From NCBI GenBank assembly GCA_964625745.1, contig CAZVCJ010000180.1, forward strand, positions 1 through 7,859: a DNA stretch of 7,859 nt. The letters are read 5' to 3'. Each line of letters begins with the position of its first letter. Position 1 is the stretch's first letter. Under the pieces are notes generated by a model, which did not search any database, was not told where the DNA came from, and saw only the letters and a program-made list of their open reading frames with translations. Both the position numbers and the translations under genes were made by a program. The stretch is from CAZVCJ01 sp964625745. Lineage in GTDB: Bacteria > Chloroflexota > Anaerolineae > VGOG01. Shown here in pieces: positions 1 through 5,943 of this stretch.

Positions 1-755
1 GCCGTATAACCCCCGTCTATGGAGAGTATCGAACCCGTGGCGTAGGGGGATTCATCGGAGGCCAGATAGAGGATGCCGGCGGCTATCTCCTCGGGCCTTC
101 CCATTCTGTTCAAAGGGCGATCTTCTTCCAGCGCACGCCGGGTACTCTCCGGATCTGGAGCCTCGGCGATTACTTTCTCGACCAAAGGGGTCAAGGTCCG
201 GCCCGGGCAGAGACAATTGACCCTGACATTATGGGGAGCGAAATCAAGGGCCATACTCTTGGTCAGAGCTATGACCCCGCTTTTCGATACATTGTAAGCC
301 ACCTGGTTCTTGATGCCAACGATGCCAGCCTCAGACCCGACGTTGACGATAGACCCGCCTCCACCCTTGACCATCTCAGGGATGCAGTACTTGGAACACA
401 GGAAGACCCCCTTCAGATTGACATCCAGGATCCGATCCCAGTCCCCCCCCATCATTTCCACGACGCTACCCTGCATGTAGATGCCGGCGTTGTTCACCAG
501 GATGTCGAGTTTACCATAGGTCGCAACGGTTGTTCTCGCCATTCTCTCTGTATCGGCCGCCTCGGCCACATCTACCTGGATAAATGTAGCTTCCCCCCCA
601 TCTTCTCCGATGATGCTGACCGTTTTTGCTCCTCTCTCTGAATCACGGTCGGCGACCACAACCTTAGCGCCCTCCCTGGCAAAAAGGAGAGCGGTGGCAC
701 GACCAATCCCTGCGCCTGCACCTGTGATGACAGCCACTTTACCGGCTAACCTCAT
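1..755 (-). CDS. Short-chain dehydrogenase/reductase (SDR), NAD(H)-type, C-terminus cut by window edge
   Basis: Classical SDR oxidoreductase; 251 full codons are visible and the last residues read IDGGYT, so only a few residues are missing. Seen: cofactor motif TGAGAGIG (residues 11-18), Asp36 at the end of the second beta strand (in this family usually meaning NAD rather than NADP), NNAG at 88-91, and the catalytic set Asn113, Ser141, Tyr154 and Lys158 (YNVSK). All key residues are present, so it should be active. The ATG is supported by AGGAGG at 761-766, 5 nt upstream. Substrate cannot be read from sequence. Relatives include sugar dehydrogenases, gluconate 5-dehydrogenase-like enzymes and 3-oxoacyl-ACP reductases; the neighbouring sugar-binding protein, isomerase remnant and Gfo/Idh/MocA gene favour oxidation of a sugar or sugar acid in the cytoplasm. 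It lies 114 nt downstream of the binding-protein gene on the same strand, with a strong hairpin between them. Confidence 0.93.
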   Translation of the reverse strand, partial: MRLAGKVAVITGAGAGIGRATALLFAREGAKVVVADRDSERGAKTVSIIGEDGGEATFIQVDVAEAADTERMARTTVATYGKLDILVNNAGIYMQGSVVEMMGGDWDRILDVNLKGVFLCSKYCIPEMVKGGGGSIVNVGSEAGIVGIKNQVAYNVSKSGVIALTKSMALDFAPHNVRVNCLCPGRTLTPLVEKVIAEAPDPESTRRALEEDRPLNRMGRPEEIAAGILYLASDESPYATGSILSIDGGYT

Positions 756-814
756 TCTCCCCTCCTTCCGCACGTTTCAAGCCCACCCCTGAGAAGCTTC
801 GGTTCCTATTCAGA

Positions 815-852
815 GGGAAGGATCGCCCCCCTTGGGGGGGGCGATCCTTCCT
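815..852 (-). terminator. Strong GC-rich hairpin between binding-protein and SDR genes
   Basis: A perfect 16-bp stem (816-831 with 836-851) closes on a 4-nt loop (832-835), with a G-T pair possible at 815/852. Six consecutive C-G pairs sit next to the loop. It starts 18 nt past the binding-protein stop codon. Neither strand has a T-run after the stem, so it is not a textbook intrinsic terminator. Inference: it stabilises the 3' end of the binding-protein mRNA or lowers read-through into the SDR gene, so that the lipoprotein is made in excess. Factor-assisted termination is the alternative. Confidence 0.5.
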
Positions 853-869
853 TAACGGCGAGGTTCCTG

Positions 870-2150
870 CTACTTGACGCGGGGAGACCCACCATTTTTG
901 ATAGCTCCCCAATCAATGGGTTCCAGCGCGGGGTGGGGGTAGAACAGACGCGCGTTATCCTTGTACATGGTCCGCGGCCGGATATCGAAGATCTGGGGAA
1001 CCTTCCCACCGCAAACCATGGTCACCCCGAACTCGGTTCCATACCAGCCCCAGTCTGGGAAGCCATGGGTGGTCTCAGCGATCATCTTCCCCTCGGCCAC
1101 CCTGTCGGCGGACTCCGGCGTGACGTCGTTGGTGAAGATAGCCACTTTCTTATCACCCAGCACCGGACCTTCCCCGGCAAGCTCCAGCCGGCCAGCACCA
1201 TCGGAAGCGAGCATGGCCCCCAGGCCCATCTCGTTGGAGGCGGCCCAGATGGCGTCCAGATCGGGATTGGCGGTCAAGAAGTCCTCGGCGCACTTGATCC
1301 CCTTCTCGCGGTTCCAATCCGCAGCGCAGGGTGCTCCAACGATCTCGATGCCCGGGAATGTGTCCACGATGCTGTGGAAGCCATTCAGCCGCGCCTGGGA
1401 GAAGAAGCCGCCGGCGACGCCCTCGATGATGGCTACCTTGGCCTTGACTGCAGCCTTCTCCTCAGGGGTGATGGTCTTGTAGAGATCCTCCCACCAGGCG
1501 AGGTCGAGATAGGTGCCAGGCTCGATATCCACCTTGCGGCCCGCGCCCAGGACGCCCGGCCCTCCGAAGTAATCCACCAGAGCGAAGCCAGAGATGCGCG
1601 CCGCCACGGTGTTGTCGAAGCCGATGTAGGAGGCTATGTCCACACCGGCGATAGGCTCCAGCAGGTTGACGATGATCACCGGGATGCCAGCCGCATTGGC
1701 CTTCTTGATGGCCGGGATGACCACCTCGACCTCGATGGGGGAGATGGCGATGACATCGCATTTCCTGGCCACGAAGTCCTCAATGATGGCCACCTGGTCC
1801 CCGAAGGCTATGTGGCTGGTAGGCGCTTGAGAGACGAGAGAGACGTTGATCCCGGCGGTTCGGGCATCCAAAGCCGAGAGGTTGAAGTAGTCGGTGGCCG
1901 TCCTGAAGACGCCTGTTATGTCGGGCGGGGTCCAACAGATGACGATACTATCGGGGCATCCTGCCTTTGGCGTTGGCGTGACCATAACCTCCTTCTCGAC
2001 CACCACCTCCTTCTCGACGACAACGGTCTCGATCACCGGCTTCTCGACCACTACCTCCTTCTCGATGACCTCTGGCGTCGGAGCAGCGCAGCCAGTCACA
2101 ACCAGGCTGAGAGCCAGAGTAACTAACACGAGCAAGCTGAGCTTTTTCAT
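870..2150 (-). CDS. Sugar ABC transporter substrate-binding lipoprotein (periplasmic-binding-protein type)
   Basis: Secreted lipoprotein of 426 residues that captures a solute, probably a sugar, for an ABC importer. Seen: positively charged start (MKKL), hydrophobic segment 4-18, lipobox VTGC with lipidated Cys21, then a Glu/Lys/Val repeat linker (27-57) ending TPTP. The rest, from about residue 65, reads as a two-lobed sugar-binding fold of the ribose-binding type: an early segment on 'going to residues beyond its control' type solute sensing (VIAISP, then IPVIIVN), a mid-protein ADWNREKG, and PDLDAIWAASNEMGLGAMLA, which is the usual hinge region of this family. Two Cys (65, 72) sit at the start of the binding domain. 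The ATG follows a strong AAGGAGGAG sequence in 2157-2165. No permease or ATPase gene is in the window, so partners lie beyond the left edge or elsewhere. The regulator gene is 156 nt upstream and is probably co-transcribed. The ligand is not readable; pentose or deoxyhexose would suit the neighbours. Confidence 0.93.
   Translation of the reverse strand: MKKLSLLVLVTLALSLVVTGCAAPTPEVIEKEVVVEKPVIETVVVEKEVVVEKEVMVTPTPKAGCPDSIVICWTPPDITGVFRTATDYFNLSALDARTAGINVSLVSQAPTSHIAFGDQVAIIEDFVARKCDVIAISPIEVEVVIPAIKKANAAGIPVIIVNLLEPIAGVDIASYIGFDNTVAARISGFALVDYFGGPGVLGAGRKVDIEPGTYLDLAWWEDLYKTITPEEKAAVKAKVAIIEGVAGGFFSQARLNGFHSIVDTFPGIEIVGAPCAADWNREKGIKCAEDFLTANPDLDAIWAASNEMGLGAMLASDGAGRLELAGEGPVLGDKKVAIFTNDVTPESADRVAEGKMIAETTHGFPDWGWYGTEFGVTMVCGGKVPQIFDIRPRTMYKDNARLFYPHPALEPIDWGAIKNGGSPRVK
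1980..2072 (-). repeat. Degenerate short repeat encoding the lipoprotein's Glu/Lys/Val linker
   Basis: Residues 27-57 of the binding protein are built from repeated units such as VEKEVVVEKEV, encoded by recurring ctccttctcgac-like blocks on the plus strand. The linker probably holds the binding domain away from the membrane anchor. Such linkers are common in Chloroflexota lipoproteins, from family knowledge. It is coding, not a CRISPR array or a mobile repeat. Confidence 0.75.
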
Positions 2151-2185
2151 TTTTCACTCCTCCTTCAGTTGATTGTAGTGTAAGC

Positions 2186-2200
2186 GGGCGCTTGGCGCCC
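2186..2200 (-). promoter_or_regulatory. Perfect 6-bp inverted repeat in the leader of the binding-protein gene
   Basis: GGGCGC (2186-2191), spacer TTG, GCGCCC (2195-2200) forms a perfect inverted repeat about 36 nt upstream of the binding-protein ATG. It could be an mRNA hairpin in the leader or a small operator. I see no convincing promoter in the 156-nt gap, so a structure within a read-through transcript is the simpler reading. Confidence 0.35.
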
Positions 2201-2306
2201 AAACCAATAATAAACCTCTTGATCCCCTTGCCTCACCTCCTTTCCAACCCACCGTCGCAAGGTCTTCTGTGATGTAGCTTGGTCAAGAGATTCAACGCTC
2301 GACAGG

Positions 2307-3134
2307 CTATCCCACCACGATATTGCTTGGCGGCAGTTCAGGAGGCAAGACCTCTTCAATAGACCCATGCGGCCTCCTGCGGCGGATTAGCTCGACCTCA
2401 AACCTGCTACGATCACCCCTGTGCTTGGCCTCAAAATACTCGACAGGCCCCCCATCTTCCAGATAGCTAACACTCTTGAGAAGGATCAACGGATCGCCTT
2501 CCTCGATCCCTAGCAATTTGGCATCCTCTTCACTGGCTGATATAGCCTCTAAAGTGCGCCTACCTCGAGCTATCCCTAAGCTGTATCTATCCTCTAATAC
2601 GGCGTATAGCGATTGATTCGTGAGGTCCTCCTCCAATAAGGCGGGACATCTCTGATAAGGTATAAAGGTTGTCACTATGAGGATGGGTTCACTACCAACT
2701 GACCTTAAGCGATCTATCTTGATGACCTGATCCCCCTCTTTCAAGTTCAGCATAGCAGCTACTTTCTTGCTCGCAGGGATCAGTTTCTGTTCCAGCACTT
2801 GTGTGATGGGCATCAGGCCCTTCGCCATCATGTCTTCGTAGAAGCCTGTCAGGTTCTGCACCAGGCTCTCAGCGATCTTCGACCTGGCCACAAAGGTCCC
2901 CTTACCTTTCCTACGGTACAATAGACCTTCGTTAACCAGCTCGTTTAGCGCTTGCCGTACAACTGTCCTGCTTACGCCGAGAGTCTCGCAGAGTTCCGAT
3001 TCTGAGGGAATCCGTTGACCCGGCACCCATCTACCGCTCTCGATTTCCCCTCTTAGTATTTCCTCAAGCTGGAAGTAGTAAGGAATCGGACTATCCTTTT
3101 TGATAAGTTCCTTTGCTAGCAAGCCCTCCTGCAA
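2307..3134 (-). CDS. GntR-family transcriptional regulator, HutC/UTRA type
   Basis: Cytoplasmic repressor-type DNA-binding protein of 275 residues. Seen: N-terminal winged helix-turn-helix of the GntR type (about residues 16-82) with IPYYFQLEEILRGEIESG, the PGQRIPSESEL turn at 38-48, recognition-helix region VSRTVVRQALNEL (54-66) and the wing RRKGKGTFV (74-82). The C-terminal part (about 98-255) reads as a UTRA ligand-binding domain, ending with YFEAKHRGDRSRFEVEL. The start is TTG, chosen because AGGAGG lies 6 nt upstream (3141-3146); the next in-frame TTG (residue 5) is too near any Shine-Dalgarno. The gene is driven by a consensus promoter whose start region is covered by an inverted repeat, so autoregulation is likely. 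Inferred role: it senses a sugar or sugar phosphate and controls itself and the downstream binding-protein and SDR genes. The effector is not readable. Confidence 0.93.
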   Translation of the reverse strand: MQEGLLAKELIKKDSPIPYYFQLEEILRGEIESGRWVPGQRIPSESELCETLGVSRTVVRQALNELVNEGLLYRRKGKGTFVARSKIAESLVQNLTGFYEDMMAKGLMPITQVLEQKLIPASKKVAAMLNLKEGDQVIKIDRLRSVGSEPILIVTTFIPYQRCPALLEEDLTNQSLYAVLEDRYSLGIARGRRTLEAISASEEDAKLLGIEEGDPLILLKSVSYLEDGGPVEYFEAKHRGDRSRFEVELIRRRRPHGSIEEVLPPELPPSNIVVG

Positions 3135-3140
3135 TGTTGT

Positions 3141-3146
3141 CCTCCT
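3141..3146 (-). promoter_or_regulatory. Shine-Dalgarno site fixing the TTG start of the GntR gene
   Basis: AGGAGG on the minus strand, 6 nt before TTG at 3134-3132. There is no ATG in suitable position, so this site decides the start. A TTG start on a regulator would keep its level low. Confidence 0.75.
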
Positions 3147-3150
3147 ATAA

Positions 3151-3174
3151 TGACATCATCCTGAGATGACTTCA
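3151..3174 (-). promoter_or_regulatory. Probable operator: imperfect inverted repeat over the transcription start
   Basis: TGACATCATC (3151-3160) and GATGACTTCA (3165-3174) match as inverted arms at 8 of 10 positions around a 4-bp CTGA spacer. It lies directly downstream of the -10 box and covers the expected start (about 3171) up to near the ribosome binding site. A 24-bp dyad here fits a dimeric GntR repressor blocking its own promoter. That the GntR protein binds it is inference. Confidence 0.6.
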
Positions 3175-3177
3175 GTA

Positions 3178-3206
3178 ATTATACAAGATTTTCTGTCATT
3201 TGTCAA
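3178..3206 (-). promoter_or_regulatory. Consensus sigma-70 promoter of the GntR-led operon
   Basis: On the minus strand TTGACA (3206-3201) and TATAAT (3183-3178) are separated by exactly 17 bp. Both hexamers match the consensus fully. Transcription should start near 3171, giving a leader of about 35 nt to the TTG. A promoter this strong would need repression, which agrees with the dyad just downstream. Confidence 0.88.
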
Positions 3207-3258
3207 ACCAAGTTTGGCGGTCTCAGACATATTTGTGCAAGAGAATTCACCCCAGAGA

Positions 3259-3304
3259 CACGAAGAGCACGGAGAAGAACAAAGAAAGCTCCGTGCCCTT
3301 TGTG
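3259..3304. repeat. Palindromic intergenic repeat element (GCACGGAG/CTCCGTGC type)
   Basis: Arms 3259-3274 and 3289-3304 pair at 15 of 16 positions (one G-T, one mismatch at 3266/3297) around a 14-nt A-rich loop. The core is GCACGGAG with CTCCGTGC. It resembles the 'cagagacac-gagcacggag...ctccgtgcc-tttgtgg' intergenic repeats that I recall being scattered through many environmental bacterial genomes. It lies between the isomerase remnant and the GntR promoter. It has no coding content; it may act as a transcript-end hairpin for the gene above. Confidence 0.6.
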
Positions 3305-3387
3305 GTTTTGCTTCCCGTTTGATTCCGGAATGTCACCTTCCGTCAGCACGGACAGGCAACAATCTCTCTCACCAATCGGCCTTTAGA

Positions 3388-4226
3388 TCAAATTGACTCG
3401 ACTTCGAACTCAAATACCCTGGCGAGCAGTTCTATGTCGGCAAGGTGGTGGCCTGTCAGCAACAGGTAATGGTGCGAAGCGAGGTTGTTCACAAACTTCC
3501 GACCATCGGGAACCCTGATCACTCCTCCATTCAAACAGTGGGAGCCGGGGTATTGAACGTAACCCTCCAGGCTCCCCTCCACCACCGTCATCTTGTTCAA
3601 CGTCGAATCCAATTTCGCCAACGTGATATCGCCGGTCGGCATGCGGGCGTCTATGGCCGTGGCGTTGTCGTCCACAATGGCAAGGACCTTCGGCCTCAGC
3701 GCCCACTCCATGGAGAAGGACGTCGGCACTACGCCCAGGTAACCGCAATGGGCGACCAGAATGATTCGTCTTCCCACCAGTAAAAGCGCTTGAAGATGCT
3801 GGCCTGGAACCCCTGGCCGGGGTTGTCCTGGAAGACGAGGAACTTCGTTTGCTTCAGCTCCCGCTTGACGCCCAGTCCCCGGCAGACCTTCCTGGTCTGC
3901 TCCAGGCTGTAGGGGGCAATCGTTTCTATGCCTTCCGCTCGCAGGTAACTGGCGATCTCCCAGTCCCACATGGAAACCGTTCCGAATTCGGAGGTGACGA
4001 TCAGGATCGGCAGCCGGATCTCCTTCAGCCTTCCAGGCTGAGTATACGCAGCTCCTAAAAGCTGAGGGAAGACAACCGCCTCGGCTTCGGGGAGCGGCAA
4101 CCCCAAGGCCACGGGGTCCAGTATCTCCGCTTGCTCGGCGAGTGAACTCTTCAAGGTTTCCACCTGCCGGTCAAACTCATCATCTCGGCCAGGTACAAAG
4201 AAAGAGGGAACCAGTCGTGCTTTCAT
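3388..4226 (-). pseudogene. Sugar isomerase (L-fucose/L-arabinose isomerase-like), internally deleted and frameshifted
   Basis: Two good coding stretches on the same strand meet out of frame at about 3765. The N-terminal part runs from ATG 4226 (MKARLVPSFFVPGRDDEF) through FPQLLGAAY, TSEFGTVSMWDWEI and DNPGQGFQASIFKRFYWWEDE, then would stop at TAG 3731-3729. The C-terminal part continues in the next frame from 3765 (IILVAHCGYLGVVPTS) through MEWALRPKVLAIVDDNATAID, GDITLAKLD, CLNGGVIRVPDG and SHHYLLLTGHHLADIE to TGA 3390-3388. The pieces (about 154 and 125 residues) are each clean. From memory, members of this isomerase-like family are well over 400 residues, with a middle domain between these two parts, so a large part appears deleted. 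Expected activity was aldose-ketose isomerisation. As it stands only a truncated N-terminal product could be made. Family name is moderately sure; disruption is surer. An assembly collapse is the alternative. Confidence 0.75.
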
Positions 4227-4242
4227 ACACATCCTGCGACTA

Positions 4243-4340
4243 CTCAGGCTGTCATTGCGAGCGAAGCGAAGCAATCCCCAAGCCGCAAAGAGGAGATTGC
4301 TTCGTCGCAAAAAACGCTCCTCGCAATGACACGGGCTGAG
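4243..4340. repeat. Dispersed palindromic repeat (TGTCATTGCGAG type), about 98 bp
   Basis: Outer arms CTCAG (4243-4247) and CTGAG (4336-4340) flank perfect 12-bp arms TGTCATTGCGAG (4250-4261) and CTCGCAATGACA (4320-4331). Inside these, CGAAGCAATC (4267-4276) pairs with GATTGCTTCG (4295-4304). This is the widespread 'CATTGCGAGCGAAGCGAAGCAATC' intergenic repeat, recognised from memory in many unrelated bacterial genomes; it behaves like a non-autonomous palindromic element. It occupies half of the 198-nt gap between the Gfo/Idh/MocA gene and the isomerase remnant, ending 17 nt from the remnant's ATG. Confidence 0.82.
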
Positions 4341-4424
4341 CAGTTACCACATCCTCATCAAATCCTGTTATTAGCAGCCTTTCAGCCGGGCGACGCGGCG
4401 CCTTCCATCCCCTGCTTAGCCGTT

Positions 4425-5585
4425 TTACCTGCCCAACAGCACCCTCTGCCCGGTCGTGGCCGATTGCAGGCCTGCTTCCAGGACTTCCATGATCTTTATC
4501 CCGTCATAGAAATTCGGCTCTATCTTCTCATTCCTGTCTATCGCGTTCAGGAAATCCACCACAGCGTGAACGAACCCATGCTCGTAGCCGATGATGTGCC
4601 CCGGCGGCCACCAGCTCTCCATGTAGGCGTGTTCAGGCTCGGTGGCGAGGACGGTGCGAAAGCCTTGAGCGTAGCTCGGATCTTTCAGGGAGAAGAACTG
4701 CAGCTCGTTCATCCTCTCCTGATTGTAGAGAATGCTGCCCTGATCGCCGTAGATCTCGAAGCTGTTGAAGTTCTTCCTGCCGGTGGCAAACCTCGACGTC
4801 TCAAAAGACCCGAGAGCTCCGTTCTCAAACTCTACGACCATAAACGCGGCGTCTTCCACGGTTACTTTCCCTCTCTGCCCCTCTTTGGCAACGCCTTTGA
4901 ACGTCCCGGCCGCCTCCTCGTCGGGCAGAGGTCTCTCCGAGATGAACTGAGCCGTCATGCCGGTCACGCTTTTTATCTCGCCGACCAGGTAGCGGGCCAG
5001 ATCAACGCTGTGGGAGTTCAGGTCAATGTGCGGGCCCATGCCGGCGGTCTCTTTCCTCAGGTGCCAGGTGAGGGGGAAATCAGGATCAACGATCCACGAC
5101 TGCAAGTAGGCGGCCCTCCAATGAAATATCTTGCCGATCTTTCCCTCATCAATCAACCTTCTCGCCAGCATGACCGCCGGATTGCGCCGATAATTGTGGT
5201 TCAGGTAGTGGACCACCCCATTCCTCTCCGCCGCCTGGTACATCTCTCTGGCCTGCTGGGAGGTCAGCGCGATGGGCTTCTCGCAAAAGATGTGCTTACC
5301 GGCCTGGGCCGCCTCGATGGCGATCTGATGGTGCAGGTACGTCGGCGCCGATATGTCAACAATATCAACGTCGCTCCTGTTGACCACTTTCCTCCAGTCC
5401 GTCTCGACTTCCTCCCAGCCCCATTTTTCGGCAAAAGCCTTTAGAGATCCGGCGTGCCTTCCGCAAGCGACCTTCAGAACCGGTGTGACGTTGACGTCGA
5501 AGAATAGGGGGGCTTTGAGCCAGGCATTGCTGTGCGCTCTCCCCATGAACTTATAACCGATGATCGCGACGTTTAGTGTTTTCAT
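4425..5585 (-). CDS. Gfo/Idh/MocA-family oxidoreductase
   Basis: NAD(P)-dependent sugar or cyclitol dehydrogenase of 386 residues, cytoplasmic. Seen: an N-terminal Rossmann fold with AIIGYKFMGRAHSNAW (7-22; the loop is GYKFMG rather than the usual GxGxxG, a variant found in one branch of the family), DIVDISAPTYLHHQIA (74-89) and the family signature EKP at 102-104 (CEKPIALT). The C-terminal alpha/beta domain has GPHIDLNSHSVDL (184-196), with Asp188 and His192 in the place of the usual catalytic D-x3-H pair. Length is normal and nothing is broken. ATG is preceded by AAGGGG, a modest ribosome site. Substrate is open: inositol, anhydro-sugar and aldose oxidising enzymes all belong here. Neighbours on the same strand (isomerase remnant, GntR unit) point to sugar catabolism. 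It is separated from the isomerase remnant by a palindromic repeat, so a shared transcript is uncertain. Confidence 0.93.
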   Translation of the reverse strand: MKTLNVAIIGYKFMGRAHSNAWLKAPLFFDVNVTPVLKVACGRHAGSLKAFAEKWGWEEVETDWRKVVNRSDVDIVDISAPTYLHHQIAIEAAQAGKHIFCEKPIALTSQQAREMYQAAERNGVVHYLNHNYRRNPAVMLARRLIDEGKIGKIFHWRAAYLQSWIVDPDFPLTWHLRKETAGMGPHIDLNSHSVDLARYLVGEIKSVTGMTAQFISERPLPDEEAAGTFKGVAKEGQRGKVTVEDAAFMVVEFENGALGSFETSRFATGRKNFNSFEIYGDQGSILYNQERMNELQFFSLKDPSYAQGFRTVLATEPEHAYMESWWPPGHIIGYEHGFVHAVVDFLNAIDRNEKIEPNFYDGIKIMEVLEAGLQSATTGQRVLLGR

Positions 5586-5600
5586 CGCACCCCTTCGTCC

Positions 5601-5905
5601 TTAGTAGCAATAGGTGGATACCTCAATGGCACTCGCGTCGTACAAGTGCCCGCACTCCCCGCCATTGGCCCACAATGCACTACCGTTGCCAAAACTGAAC
5701 CCGCACCACTCCGGATGGCTCTCGTTGGTATAAACCCGGCACTCCTGCCCCGGCTAACGTTCAAAAGCTCAAACTTGCCACCCTCGCGCATGGCTGTAGC
5801 CAGCAGGAACTGGAAAACCTCTTGGACTTCGGGAGGTTGGGCGTCAAGGAGGGAGGGGCTAAGCGTCGCCTTCGTAGCCTGTGAGCACGATCGGTAAATG
5901 CACAA
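5601..5905 (-). pseudogene. Small unrecognised reading frame, apparently frameshifted near 5753; Cys-rich C-terminal half
   Basis: The first half (5905 to 5753) reads as a plausible helical segment: QPPEVQEVFQFLLATAMREG then GKFELLNVS. After this the frame turns low-complexity, while the next frame becomes convincing: PGQECRVYTNES, HPEWCGFSFGNGS, ECGHLYDAS, VSTYCY, ending at TAA 5603-5601. One extra C at about 5753 would join them as ...LLNVS-PGQEC..., giving about 101 residues with five Cys in the second half. The second frame has a TAG at 5756-5754 and no start of its own, which supports a frameshift rather than an independent gene. The start is unsure (TTG at 5905 has no clear ribosome site). 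It lies between the unknown 366-residue gene and the oxidoreductase gene, 15 nt from the latter's ATG. I do not recognise the product. Confidence 0.4.
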
Positions 5906-5943
5906 AGGTGACGGCGGTCGCAGAGCACCAGCGGAGCTACAGT

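Noticed and set aside
231..641. Plus-strand open frame opposite the SDR gene
   Set aside because: The minus strand carries all SDR motifs in one frame; this is its mirror.
1980..2072. Short repeats that might suggest a CRISPR array or satellite
   Set aside because: Units are degenerate, very short, without spacers, and encode the lipoprotein linker in frame.
933..2126. Long plus-strand open frame (397 residues) opposite the binding-protein gene
   Set aside because: It is the antisense of a clearly recognisable lipoprotein; its translation is Asp/His/Arg-rich low complexity and it has no ribosome site.
2165..2368. Small open frame or leader peptide overlapping the GntR 3' end and the binding-protein leader
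   Set aside because: The strong AAAGGAGGTGA lies inside the frame and no start codon follows it at a usable distance; the upstream part is out-of-frame GntR coding sequence.
3322..3331. 10-bp perfect palindrome ATTCCGGAAT
   Set aside because: Too short to stand out by itself and not placed at a promoter; likely chance.
4227..4310. N-terminal extension of the isomerase remnant (28 residues)
   Set aside because: It is translated from the palindromic repeat (LLRFARND-type peptide, typical of that repeat), and the family-like sequence begins at MKARLV.
4326..5444. Plus-strand open frame of 372 residues opposite the Gfo/Idh/MocA gene
   Set aside because: The minus-strand frame has the family motifs EKP and D-x3-H; the plus frame starts inside the palindromic repeat and matches nothing I recognise.
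5646..5897. Plus-strand open frame of 83 residues
   Set aside because: Composition is unlike a protein (Pro/Ala/Ser-rich antisense of the minus-strand small frame) and there is no ribosome site.
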